Assembly (NCBI GenBank): GCA_900551665.1
Contig: URWW01000042.1
Span: 1 to 13,469, forward strand
DNA length: 13,469 nucleotides
Origin: an uncultured Collinsella sp.
Lineage (GTDB): Bacteria; Actinomycetota; Coriobacteriia; Coriobacteriales; Coriobacteriaceae
Reading direction: 5' to 3'
In this document: positions 1 to 5,956 of the stretch, one piece after another
Layout of the letters: the number at the start of each line of letters is the position of its first letter
How positions within the stretch are numbered: the stretch's first letter is position 1
Position numbers and translations under genes: made by a program
Notes under the pieces: model-generated
Database searches by the model: none
Told to the model about the DNA's origin: nothing
Seen by the model: only the letters and a program-made list of their open reading frames with translations

Positions 1-138
1 ATCCAAGTCGGAGTCATCGGGGTACTCCTCCCCTCCCACGTGAAGAGTGAGCGGCGCGAATGCATAGATGCAATTGGGTGCGGCAGGCGTATAGTCACGC
101 AGGTTGCAGCTAGAGTCAGCGATGATAGCCCAAGTCAT
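1..138 (-). CDS. DegV family fatty-acid-binding protein, N-terminal fragment (3' part outside window)
   Basis: The minus strand opens with ATG at 138-136, and the frame stays open for 46 codons to the window edge. The peptide begins MTWAIIADSSCNL and continues through FAPLTLHVGGEEYPDDSD. This is the N-terminal signature of DegV proteins: an ADSSCDL-type first strand, then a VPL-type strand and a GxEYxD segment. DegV/FakB-family proteins bind a fatty acid, and in the best-studied cases present it to the kinase FakA; which role applies here cannot be told from 46 residues. A good ribosome site (AAGGA) lies about 8 bases before the ATG. It has its own promoter and follows a strong terminator, so it starts a new transcription unit. 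The ligand-binding C-terminal domain is not in the window. Confidence 0.85.
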   Translation of the reverse strand, partial: MTWAIIADSSCNLRDYTPAAPNCIYAFAPLTLHVGGEEYPDDSDLD

Positions 139-171
139 GAGGGTTCCTTTCGCTCGATTTATCGCGACCAG

Positions 172-200
172 AGTATATACCTACCGAAATGCCCATTTAA
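172..200 (-). promoter_or_regulatory. Putative sigma-70-type promoter of the DegV-family gene
   Basis: On the minus strand TTAAAT (200-195), a 17-base spacer and TATACT (177-172) lie downstream of the apt terminator and about 35 bases before the DegV start codon. The -10 box matches the consensus at five of six bases, and the -35 box is weak. Placement between a terminator and a start codon makes it the best promoter candidate for this gene. Confidence 0.5.
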
Positions 201-229
201 GGACGAAAGGGCAGAAACCCAACGCATAT

Positions 230-267
230 GAAAATGGGGAGGAAAGGCTCTCCCCTTTTCTCCCCAT
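230..267 (-). terminator. Rho-independent terminator after apt
   Basis: On the minus strand a 14-position stem (267-254 with 247-234, one mismatch) closes a six-base loop and is followed by TTTT. The outer stem contains ATGGGGAG paired with CTCCCCAT. It starts 19 bases after the apt stop codon, so it ends the pgsA-FHA-merR-apt group. The plus strand has no U-tract after the hairpin, so termination should act on minus-strand transcripts only. Confidence 0.85.
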
Positions 268-285
268 AACCGTCGGAAGTGTGCG

Positions 286-819
286 TTAACCGACCTTGAC
301 CAGGCTGAACAGTTCCTGATCACCCGAAGTCGCGAGCACGTCGCGCGGATTCAGGAACGTGAGCTCGAGGATGCAGGCGTAGCCGACCAGCTCGCCACCA
401 ACCTCCTGGATGAGCTTGCCGGTTGCAGCGGCAGTGCCACCCGTGGCGATAAGGTCGTCGACGATCAAAATACGGTCACCGGGTTCGATCGCATCGCGAT
501 GAATCTCGAGGGTATCGGAGCCATACTCGAGCTCATAGCTGACGGAGTAGGTCTCACGGGGCAGCTTGCCGGGCTTGCGAGCGGGAATGAAGCCAGCTCC
601 GAGCTCCATGGCAACGGGCACGCCGATCATGAAGCCACGAGCCTCAGGGCCGACAACCTTGGTGATACCCGCATCACTGAAGTGATCGGCAATCGCGAGA
701 ACGGTCTGACGCATTGCGTTGGCATCGGCGAACAGGGGCGTAATGTCCTTAAAGACAACACCGGGCTCTGGATAATCGGGAATGTCGGTGATGAAGGACT
801 CGAAGTCAAAATCGGACAT
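286..819 (-). CDS. apt: Adenine phosphoribosyltransferase
   Basis: Purine salvage enzyme: adenine + PRPP gives AMP + pyrophosphate, in the cytosol. The 177-residue product has the usual APRT length and motif order: KDITPL near residues 24-29, the EARGF adenine/ribose segment at 59-63, the KPGKLP loop at 82-87, and the PRPP-binding motif ILIVDDLIATGGTA at 117-130 with the acidic pair and TGGT. It starts with ATG (MSDFDFESF); the only ribosome-site-like stretch is weak (AGAAAG, over 10 bases away). It lies 51 bases after the MerR stop with no convincing promoter between, so read-through from the FHA-merR pair is the simplest model. It ends in a strong terminator. A relA/spoT gene often follows apt in other Gram-positives, but here a DegV gene follows. 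Confidence 0.95.
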   Translation of the reverse strand: MSDFDFESFITDIPDYPEPGVVFKDITPLFADANAMRQTVLAIADHFSDAGITKVVGPEARGFMIGVPVAMELGAGFIPARKPGKLPRETYSVSYELEYGSDTLEIHRDAIEPGDRILIVDDLIATGGTAAATGKLIQEVGGELVGYACILELTFLNPRDVLATSGDQELFSLVKVG

Positions 820-870
820 GTCGGCGCATCTTTCTACTCGGTTTGGCTTTGATTGTCACAACGTACGACG

Positions 871-1767
871 CTATGAAGCGTCGACGGGAAGGACGCGAAT
901 GGGTTGAGCTGTGAGTTCACTGGCATCAAGTGCGCTCACATTTTGATCCAGACTGGTTGGATAGGGCTGAGAGGCTGTATGGGTTTGGGCCGCCTGCTGA
1001 GCACGAGTGATTTCATCGTCGATCGCATCGACGTCCGCATCCTCGACCACGGCATTGAGCGATTCGAAGACTCGATTGCGCAGCAGCGCGGTGCGAACGC
1101 CGTCCGTAAGGTCGTGAAGCGTCTTGAAGGCACGATCGAGCTTCGACTCCCTGTCGTCATCGGAATCGTCGGTACCGAGCATGCCGATGAGCACCTGTTC
1201 GAATAACGCAGATTCACGGTTTGCGGCGATGACATATTGGCGTAAGTTGCGCGGCTCGATATGGAAGCGCGAAAGCTCGGCACAGTGACGGATGATCTCG
1301 AAATCACGGCCGTCGATAAGCTCGCGGTTCTGCGGGCTGCGTATGATGCGGATGAGGTCGTTGTCGGCGAGCTGACGCAGGAAGGCGATATCGACACCGA
1401 GGATATCGGGAACATCCTCGATGGGATGCAGCTTCTGCCGCGATTCCTTTGAGGCGACCTTCATGGGAGCATCGGTCAGAAGGCCGACTTCGAAGGCGAG
1501 CGCGGATAGATCCGATGCGCCGTCGAGTTTCTGCTTGATTGCAGACAGCGGCATGTACCTGGTCTTTTGGAGGTGCAAAATGACCTCGAGGCGATCTACG
1601 TCCGCCTTCGAATATTGACGATAGCCCTTCGGTGTACGATGGGGCGTAATAAGCCCCTCGTCCTCAAGGAAGCGTATTTTTGAGTTGGAGAGATCGGGGT
1701 ACGTTCCGCGCAGGAGGTTGACCACCTGCCCGATGCTGAGGTAGCTGCGCTCAGCCAAGCTACTCAC
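871..1767 (-). CDS. MerR-family transcriptional regulator, FtsR/Rv1828-like
   Basis: DNA-binding regulator of 298 residues. Residues about 8-81 form a MerR winged helix-turn-helix: SIGQVVNLL, the SNSKIRFLEDEGLI recognition region, and HRTPKGYRQYSKADVDRL, the hallmark R-x-G-x-R-x-Y wing. The remaining ~215 residues are a long effector region without the cysteine clusters of metal-sensing MerR proteins. Start is GTG at 1767-1765, inside the last codons of the FHA gene (8-base overlap), so translation is probably coupled. The FHA-MerR pair is conserved across Actinobacteria: Rv1827/Rv1828 in Mycobacterium tuberculosis, odhI/ftsR in Corynebacterium glutamicum, where FtsR activates ftsZ. The FtsR assignment rests on gene order and domain layout; the target here is not visible. 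An in-frame TTG three codons later is an alternative start. Confidence 0.85.
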   Translation of the reverse strand: MSSLAERSYLSIGQVVNLLRGTYPDLSNSKIRFLEDEGLITPHRTPKGYRQYSKADVDRLEVILHLQKTRYMPLSAIKQKLDGASDLSALAFEVGLLTDAPMKVASKESRQKLHPIEDVPDILGVDIAFLRQLADNDLIRIIRSPQNRELIDGRDFEIIRHCAELSRFHIEPRNLRQYVIAANRESALFEQVLIGMLGTDDSDDDRESKLDRAFKTLHDLTDGVRTALLRNRVFESLNAVVEDADVDAIDDEITRAQQAAQTHTASQPYPTSLDQNVSALDASELTAQPIRVLPVDAS

Positions 1768-2170
1768 CGGTTTCGATGCGCTCCACGGTGCTCTCGTGGT
1801 ACATCAGCGTGAACGTGCCGATCTGCACGGACGAGCCGTCGTGCAGAGGCGCGGAGTTGACGATGGCGCCATCAACCCAGGTGCCATTGAGAGAGCCGAG
1901 ATCCTCTATAAGAACACCGGCGGCGTTACGCAGGATCTTGGCATGGCTGCGGGAGACGGTCATGTCGTTGAGGAAGATCGTATTGGAGGGATCGCGACCA
2001 ATGGTGACCTCGGGCTGATCCAGCTCAAAGACATTGCCGGTCTGCGGTCCCTTGATGATGGAAAGGACCGGGACGATGAGGGGCGCGCTCTTCATGAGGT
2101 CGGGCGCGGTGGCATCGCTGCTCGGCATGCGAAAAACGCGCGTCGTCTCATTCTGCTCGACATTGGCCAT
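1760..2170 (-). CDS. FHA-domain protein, GarA/OdhI-like
   Basis: A 136-residue cytosolic phosphothreonine-binding protein. The flexible N-terminus contains ETTRVFR at residues 8-14, matching the ETTSVFR motif of mycobacterial GarA and corynebacterial OdhI. The two adjacent threonines there are phosphorylated by Ser/Thr kinases, after which the FHA domain folds back on the tail. The FHA domain spans about residues 45-125, with IGRD at 57-60, SRSH at 73-76 and the DLGSLNGTWV strand at 90-99, giving the conserved G-R, S-x-x-H and N-G residues. The unphosphorylated relatives bind and regulate 2-oxoglutarate dehydrogenase, glutamate dehydrogenase and glutamate synthase; partners here are unknown. 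ATG start with AGGGGG seven bases upstream. It overlaps the MerR gene by 8 bases. Confidence 0.9.
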   Translation of the reverse strand: MANVEQNETTRVFRMPSSDATAPDLMKSAPLIVPVLSIIKGPQTGNVFELDQPEVTIGRDPSNTIFLNDMTVSRSHAKILRNAAGVLIEDLGSLNGTWVDGAIVNSAPLHDGSSVQIGTFTLMYHESTVERIETGE

Positions 2171-2207
2171 GGTAACCCCCTAGCGGCAAAACGGGATAAA
2201 CCCGGAA

Positions 2208-2236
2208 AGTACAATCAATGATTTATTCTAACCCAA
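2208..2236 (-). promoter_or_regulatory. Weak candidate promoter for the FHA-merR pair
   Basis: In the 87-base gap between pgsA and the FHA gene the minus strand carries TTGGGT (2236-2231), 17 bases and TGTACT (2213-2208). An overlapping TAGAAT (2230-2225) is a second -10 candidate without a partner. A short CGGG/CCCG hairpin followed by TTTT (about 2189-2205) could be a weak attenuator after pgsA. None of these is strong. Confidence 0.25.
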
Positions 2237-2257
2237 ATAGTTCGCATATCGGTGTCG

Positions 2258-3001
2258 TTATGCGTTCTCAACGACCTCGGCATCATAGGAATCCTCGATC
2301 TCGGGGTTGAGAAAATCATCGTCCTCATCCTCGGGATGCGCAATTGCGGCTCGAATGGCGGCAATACCCTTGACGGTATAGACGCCGCCCGTTGCCAGCG
2401 AGCAGAAAACTCCTGCATACACGAAGTAGATGCCAAGCGGGGCGGCAACGTCGTTAATGCCGGGCAGCCAGGAGATGGAGGCCGGGACAAGGCCCAGACC
2501 ATCGAGCATCGGCATCCCGAGGAGCATCAAGGTGAAACCGCTCATCAGCAGCGCGGTGGCGAGCTTGCCAATGAAAACGACATCGATGGGCCTGCGATGG
2601 TAATGGCGAACCACAAAATTGCCGAGAAACAGGTACACATCGCGGCCGACGATGGCGAGGCAGATCCACAGCGGCAGCTCACCGCGAGCCACCAGGCCGA
2701 CGACACCGGTGAAGAGCAAGGCGCGATCCACAATGGGATCGAGCATCTTTCCCAGCCAACTCACGGTCTTGGTCATGCGTGCGATCTGCCCGTCGAGCCA
2801 ATCGGTGGAAGCCGCGATCGCGTATATGGCGAGAGCGACGTAACGGTTTTGGTCGGTCACGAACAGGTACAGAAAAACGCCCGTGAGAATCAAGCGCGTG
2901 AAGGTGATGAAGTTTGAGATGGTGAAGATCTTATTGGAGGGATAATCGGAGGTACCGATGAGCTCCTTCTTGATCTTCTTCCTGATCTTGCCTGCGGCCA
3001 C
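2258..3001 (-). CDS. pgsA: CDP-alcohol phosphatidyltransferase, probable phosphatidylglycerophosphate synthase
   Basis: Integral membrane enzyme that transfers a phosphatidyl group from CDP-diacylglycerol to an alcohol. The catalytic signature D-x2-DG-x2-AR-x8-G-x3-D-x3-D is intact: D67, D70-G71, A74-R75, G84, D88, D92. Several hydrophobic segments follow (about residues 30-50, 55-66, 93-112, 113-130, 140-160, 185-205), as expected for a six-helix family member. The basic N-terminus (GKIRKKIKKE) and acidic C-terminus (DEDDD near 225) suggest both ends are soluble. Glycerol-3-phosphate is the likely acceptor by family size (247 residues), but inositol phosphate acceptors also occur in Actinobacteria and the motif does not separate them. 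GTG start with GGGGAG about 8 bases upstream. A pgsA paralogue (Rv1822) also lies near the FHA/MerR pair in M. tuberculosis. Confidence 0.88.
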   Translation of the reverse strand: MAAGKIRKKIKKELIGTSDYPSNKIFTISNFITFTRLILTGVFLYLFVTDQNRYVALAIYAIAASTDWLDGQIARMTKTVSWLGKMLDPIVDRALLFTGVVGLVARGELPLWICLAIVGRDVYLFLGNFVVRHYHRRPIDVVFIGKLATALLMSGFTLMLLGMPMLDGLGLVPASISWLPGINDVAAPLGIYFVYAGVFCSLATGGVYTVKGIAAIRAAIAHPEDEDDDFLNPEIEDSYDAEVVENA

Positions 3002-3044
3002 GCCTTACTCCCCTAGAACATGAAACACTGGAGGCATGATACCC

Positions 3045-3063
3045 GCTTACGAAACGCGTAAGC
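3045..3063. repeat. Perfect 7-bp inverted repeat upstream of pgsA
   Basis: GCTTACG, five bases, CGTAAGC. It lies 44 bases before the pgsA start and 10 bases beyond the tRNA terminator's U-rich tail. It has no U-tract, so it is not a second terminator. It could be an operator or the 5' hairpin of the pgsA leader. A TATCAT hexamer next to it (about 3035-3040) could be a -10 box but no -35 partner at proper spacing is seen. Confidence 0.4.
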
Positions 3064-3072
3064 CGACAACCT

Positions 3073-3106
3073 TAAAATGGAAAAGGGCGACCAAATGGCC
3101 GCCCTT
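3073..3106 (-). terminator. Rho-independent terminator after tRNA-Pro
   Basis: On the minus strand a 10-bp stem (AAGGGCGGCC, positions 3106-3097, with GGTCGCCCTT, 3092-3083; one G-U pair) closes the tetraloop ATTT. The stem runs into TTTT and a further U-rich stretch. It begins 10 bases after the encoded CCA, as expected for a single-tRNA transcription unit, and should insulate pgsA from tRNA transcription. Confidence 0.88.
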
Positions 3107-3115
3107 GATGCTCCG

Positions 3116-3192
3116 TGGTCGGGACGACTGGATTTGAACCAGCGACCCCTTGCGCCCCATGCAAGTGCGCTACCAAGCTGCGCTACGTCCCG
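3116..3192 (-). tRNA. tRNA-Pro, anticodon GGG
   Basis: A 77-base cloverleaf on the minus strand. The acceptor stem CGGGACG pairs with CGTCCCG, the D-stem GCGC/GCGC closes AGCTTGGTA, the anticodon stem is CTTGC/GCAAG with loop ATGGGGC, and the T-arm is GCTGG-TTCAAAT-CCAGT. The anticodon at positions 34-36 is GGG, reading CCC and CCU proline codons, and G37 follows as is typical of tRNA-Pro. The discriminator is A and the 3' CCA is encoded (3118-3116). It has its own promoter candidate and terminator. Confidence 0.97.
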
Positions 3193-3204
3193 AAGCAAGG
3201 AATT

Positions 3205-3233
3205 ACTTTACCTAAAGGTTCCAACAGATGCAA
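3205..3233 (-). promoter_or_regulatory. Putative tRNA-Pro promoter
   Basis: Minus strand TTGCAT (3233-3228), 17 bases, TAAAGT (3210-3205), ending 12 bases before the first tRNA base. That gives a very short 5' leader. The -35 box lies in one arm of the inverted repeat at 3223-3253. Confidence 0.45.
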
Positions 3234-3253
3234 GAACTTTTTTTACATCTGTT
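3223..3253. repeat. 8-bp inverted repeat between coaBC and tRNA-Pro
   Basis: AACAGATG (3223-3230) and CATCTGTT (3246-3253) are perfect inverted repeats 15 bases apart. After one mismatch the arms can extend by five A-U or G-U pairs. One arm ends within the coaBC stop codon and the other overlaps the tRNA -35 box. There is no U-tract on the minus strand after it, so it is a poor intrinsic terminator for coaBC. It could act in processing of the coaBC 3' end or as an operator for the tRNA promoter. Confidence 0.5.
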
Positions 3254-4437
3254 TAAGATTTTAGTCCTTTGGCACGTTTCAGCAGCTCATAGGCGAGGTC
3301 CTGCTTGTTCATACAGGGAATCTCGTCAGACCCCTCCCCTGTTACCCAAAGAACCGCATCCGTGTCTGACCCGAAGGTGGACTCCGAACGTGACACATCG
3401 TTGGCGACGATGGCATCGCAGCCCTTGCGGGCGAGCTTGTCGACGGCACGGCGAGAGAGATCGTTCGTCTCGGCGGCAAAGCCGATCACGACGCGATCGC
3501 CCTTCTTGGACGACATGTCCGCGAGGATGTCGCGCGTCTTGACGAGCGGAACCGACGTCAGTTCGCCATCGGCCTTGCTGAGCTTTTCGGAGGCGACGGC
3601 GGCGGGGGCATAATCCGCGACCGCAGCGGCGCAAACGAGCATGGTTGCCTCTTCGAAAGCGCGCTCGACCTCGGCATGCATCTCCTCAGCCGACTCAACG
3701 GGAACGACGCGTACACCCTGAGGCGCCTGAAGGGCCGTCGGGGCGCTCACCAAGGTGACGCTGGCCCCCATGTCCCGCGCGGCACGAGCAAGCGCGTAAC
3801 CCATCTTGCCGGAAGATCGATTGCCGATATAGCGTACGGGGTCGATGGCCTCACGCGTACCGCCGGCGGTGATGAGCACATGCTCGCCTGCAAGGATGTC
3901 GGATCTGCCGAGCACGGCAAGCGTACGGTCCACAATCGTCTCGACTTCGGCGAGCTTGCCCTGTCCGGTGTCACCGCAGGCAAGGTAACCGGTAGCGGGG
4001 TAGACGATCTCACAGCCCCTGGCGGCGAGGTTCGCAACATTCTCCTGAGTGGCGGCCGCCGTCCACATCCCCACATTCATCGCGGGGGCCACGACGATGG
4101 GGGCATCCGTCGCAAGCAACGTCGTGCTCATCAGGTCGTCGGCAAGGCCATGGGCCATTTTGGCGATGACGTTGGCCGTGGCCGGGGCCACGAGCACGGC
4201 ATCGGGCTCTTTGGCAAGCGAGATATGGTGTATCGGATCGGAGGGATTGTCGAACAGGTCGATCGCAACCTCCTCGTGCGTGAGTGCTCGAAAGGTGGTG
4301 GGACCCACGAACGCGGTCGCGTGCTCGGTCATGCACACCTTGACGCGCACGCCGGCCTTCTGAAGAAGGCGGACAATCTCACACGACTTATACGCGGCGA
4401 TGCATCCCGTAACGCAAACGAGAACGGTCTTTGGCAT
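3253..4437 (-). CDS. coaBC: Bifunctional phosphopantothenoylcysteine decarboxylase / phosphopantothenate-cysteine ligase
   Basis: Two steps of coenzyme A synthesis: CoaB joins cysteine to 4'-phosphopantothenate using CTP, and CoaC decarboxylates the product with bound FMN. The 394-residue protein has both domains. CoaC (about 1-180) has TGCIAAYK, the catalytic-type His71 in HHISLA, APATAN at 84-89, the APAMNVGMW motif with Asn121, and Cys154 in the ACGDTGQGKL flap. CoaB (about 185-394) has the ITAGGTREAIDPVR nucleotide loop, the NRSSGKMG segment, AAAVADY at 270-276, lysines at 285/288 and IGFAAET at 318-324. The frame extends further upstream to 4584, but ATG at 4437-4435 (MPKTVLVCVTG) is the start: it has AGGAG five bases before it and lies two bases after the preceding stop. 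Last gene of a coupled five-gene run. Confidence 0.96.
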   Translation of the reverse strand: MPKTVLVCVTGCIAAYKSCEIVRLLQKAGVRVKVCMTEHATAFVGPTTFRALTHEEVAIDLFDNPSDPIHHISLAKEPDAVLVAPATANVIAKMAHGLADDLMSTTLLATDAPIVVAPAMNVGMWTAAATQENVANLAARGCEIVYPATGYLACGDTGQGKLAEVETIVDRTLAVLGRSDILAGEHVLITAGGTREAIDPVRYIGNRSSGKMGYALARAARDMGASVTLVSAPTALQAPQGVRVVPVESAEEMHAEVERAFEEATMLVCAAAVADYAPAAVASEKLSKADGELTSVPLVKTRDILADMSSKKGDRVVIGFAAETNDLSRRAVDKLARKGCDAIVANDVSRSESTFGSDTDAVLWVTGEGSDEIPCMNKQDLAYELLKRAKGLKS

Positions 4438-4439
4438 GA

Positions 4440-5153
4440 CTACTCCTGCTCGTTGACCACGATGATGCGGTGGCAATACGGGCACTCGGCATAATCGGTC
4501 GCATGACGAAGCGCGTCCATGGACGCGGGCTGGAGGGCGGTGCGGCAGACCGTCGGGACGTTGCCCTGAATACGCTCCACGCACAGGCCCTTGAAGCGCT
4601 TGGAGGAGCGCTCATACAGCCCCTTGACGTCCTCGGGCAGACGTCCGAACAAATGGCTGCGGCGAAGGGAAAGCTCGTCGATCTCGGTCTGAATGGCAGA
4701 GGCCTGATCGCGGGCGGAACGCGTGTCCTCGACGATGGCGGCCTCGAAGCGCTTGATGTAGTCGACAAGTTTGCGCTCGCGCTCCTCGGCGGCGGCCAGC
4801 GCCTCGCGTGCCTCGGGACGGTCGAACTCGATGCGCTCGAGGCGCTTGGCAAGATTGGAGAGTTCCTCCTCCAGATCTCGCATCGCACGGTAATCACTCG
4901 GATCGACGGGACGGGCCTGAGCGGCGGCGACGGCCTCATGGCAGGCGCGCTCGCCCTCATCGAGGTCATCGACGGCGATCTGCGCGTCCTTGCGAACGGC
5001 GAGCAGGCGCGTGGCCTCGGCACGGAGCTTGGTGAGAGCCGCGCGCTTCTTGGCGAGCTCGTCGATGATGGGCAGCGAGCCGAGCTGCTTACCCAGCTTT
5101 GCGAGCTCGAGGTCGGTCTCCTGCAGCTTGATCAGATCGGAACCAAGACTCAT
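4440..5153 (-). CDS. Coiled-coil protein with C-terminal zinc-ribbon-like domain (CT398/HP0958/Rv2229c type)
   Basis: A 237-residue cytosolic protein of unknown function. Residues about 5-165 are charged and alanine/leucine-rich with heptad character (ELAKKRAALTKL, DLEEELSNLAKRL, AAEERERKLVDYIKRF), a long coiled-coil hairpin. The last ~50 residues match the C4 zinc ribbon of this family, with a CPYC knuckle at 224-227. The first knuckle, normally C-x-x-C, reads P-T-V-C (200-203), so one expected cysteine is proline; Cys191 is nearby. Start ATG at 5153-5151 has AAGGAG seven bases upstream and overlaps the nif3 stop as ATGA; the longer frame to 5183 would run into nif3. The adjacent Nif3 gene is a conserved Actinobacteria pairing (Rv2230c-Rv2229c). 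coaBC follows after two bases. Confidence 0.85.
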   Translation of the reverse strand: MSLGSDLIKLQETDLELAKLGKQLGSLPIIDELAKKRAALTKLRAEATRLLAVRKDAQIAVDDLDEGERACHEAVAAAQARPVDPSDYRAMRDLEEELSNLAKRLERIEFDRPEAREALAAAEERERKLVDYIKRFEAAIVEDTRSARDQASAIQTEIDELSLRRSHLFGRLPEDVKGLYERSSKRFKGLCVERIQGNVPTVCRTALQPASMDALRHATDYAECPYCHRIIVVNEQE

Positions 5154-5956
5154 GCGAAATCTCCTTGCGTCGGCACCCACCATTGCGTGGGTAACGGATT
5201 GACATATACGTGTTCGGCCGGGACGCCGATTGAGGCGCAGACGTCGGCCAGAATCGAGCAGAACGGCTGCTCGGAGCGATCGTGGCCCAAAGCCACGACT
5301 CCCATTCCCCTGAGAGAGAGGTCCTGGGCGCGATGATAACCCACCTCTCCGGTCACCACGACATCGGCGCCCGCACCGATGGCGAGCTCACCGAAATCAC
5401 CGAGGCTGCCGCCGAGAAACGCCGGTCGAGAGACCGTCATCTTAGGATCGCCCCAAACGGACGGCACCGTCTCAAACGTATCCCGCAGGCGAACGGCAAG
5501 ATCGCCGAGCGTGATGGGGTCACAAGCACACAGGCTTCCCAAACCAGTCGCATCCGGTTCATTTGGGCACTCGAGGGAAGATCGCGCCTCCATACCGAGA
5601 AGCGCGGGAAGTGAAGCCCTCGCCTCGCGGGAGCGATCAAGGTTGGTGTGAAGCGAGATGACACTCACTCCGAGCCGGGCTGCCTCGTACACGACGGCGG
5701 AACTCGAGGAGCGCTCTGCAGAGGGAGGACAGAAGCTATCGGGAGCCGAGATGTACACCGGGTGATGCGTCAACAGCACGTTGCAACGCAAGGAGCACGC
5801 CGCGTGCAGCGAGTCCAGGGTGGCATCCAAGGAGCACAGCACCCCGCGTACTTCAGCATCGGGATCGCCCACGGAGAGACCCACATGGTCCCAAGCCTCA
5901 GCATCCCGACGCGGGAAACGTGCGAGCAGGGAAGATTCAAGGTCACGGACGAGCAT
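5150..5956 (-). CDS. Nif3-like dinuclear metal center protein (YbgI/YqfO family)
   Basis: A 268-residue protein of the Nif3 family, which forms hexameric toroids with a two-metal site in each subunit. It is often labelled GTP cyclohydrolase I type 2, but the in vivo reaction is unsettled. Metal-ligand motifs are all present: LLTHHPVY with H64 and H65, LHTNLD with H103 and D107, TGEVGYHRAQD at 202-212, and GHDRSE with H225 and E229 near the C-terminus. This is the short form without the ~100-residue PII-like insertion seen in many Firmicutes. ATG start at 5956-5954 with GAGGTGG upstream; it overlaps the cysteine desulfurase stop by 14 bases. The longer frame to 6139 lies wholly inside that gene and lacks family similarity. 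It ends with ATGA overlap into the zinc-ribbon gene. Confidence 0.92.
   Translation of the reverse strand: MLVRDLESSLLARFPRRDAEAWDHVGLSVGDPDAEVRGVLCSLDATLDSLHAACSLRCNVLLTHHPVYISAPDSFCPPSAERSSSSAVVYEAARLGVSVISLHTNLDRSREARASLPALLGMEARSSLECPNEPDATGLGSLCACDPITLGDLAVRLRDTFETVPSVWGDPKMTVSRPAFLGGSLGDFGELAIGAGADVVVTGEVGYHRAQDLSLRGMGVVALGHDRSEQPFCSILADVCASIGVPAEHVYVNPLPTQWWVPTQGDFA

Noticed and set aside
820..870. Promoter between merR and apt
   Set aside because: TTGTGA and TAGAAA are present but 19 bases apart with weak matches. Read-through from merR is the simpler explanation.
3013..3198. 61-codon minus-strand frame over the tRNA
   Set aside because: It reads through the tRNA-Pro gene and its terminator, so it is not a protein gene.
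4438..4584. N-terminal extension of CoaBC
   Set aside because: It overlaps the zinc-ribbon coding region in another frame. CoaBC proteins begin at the flavin-binding strand encoded right after the ATG at 4437.
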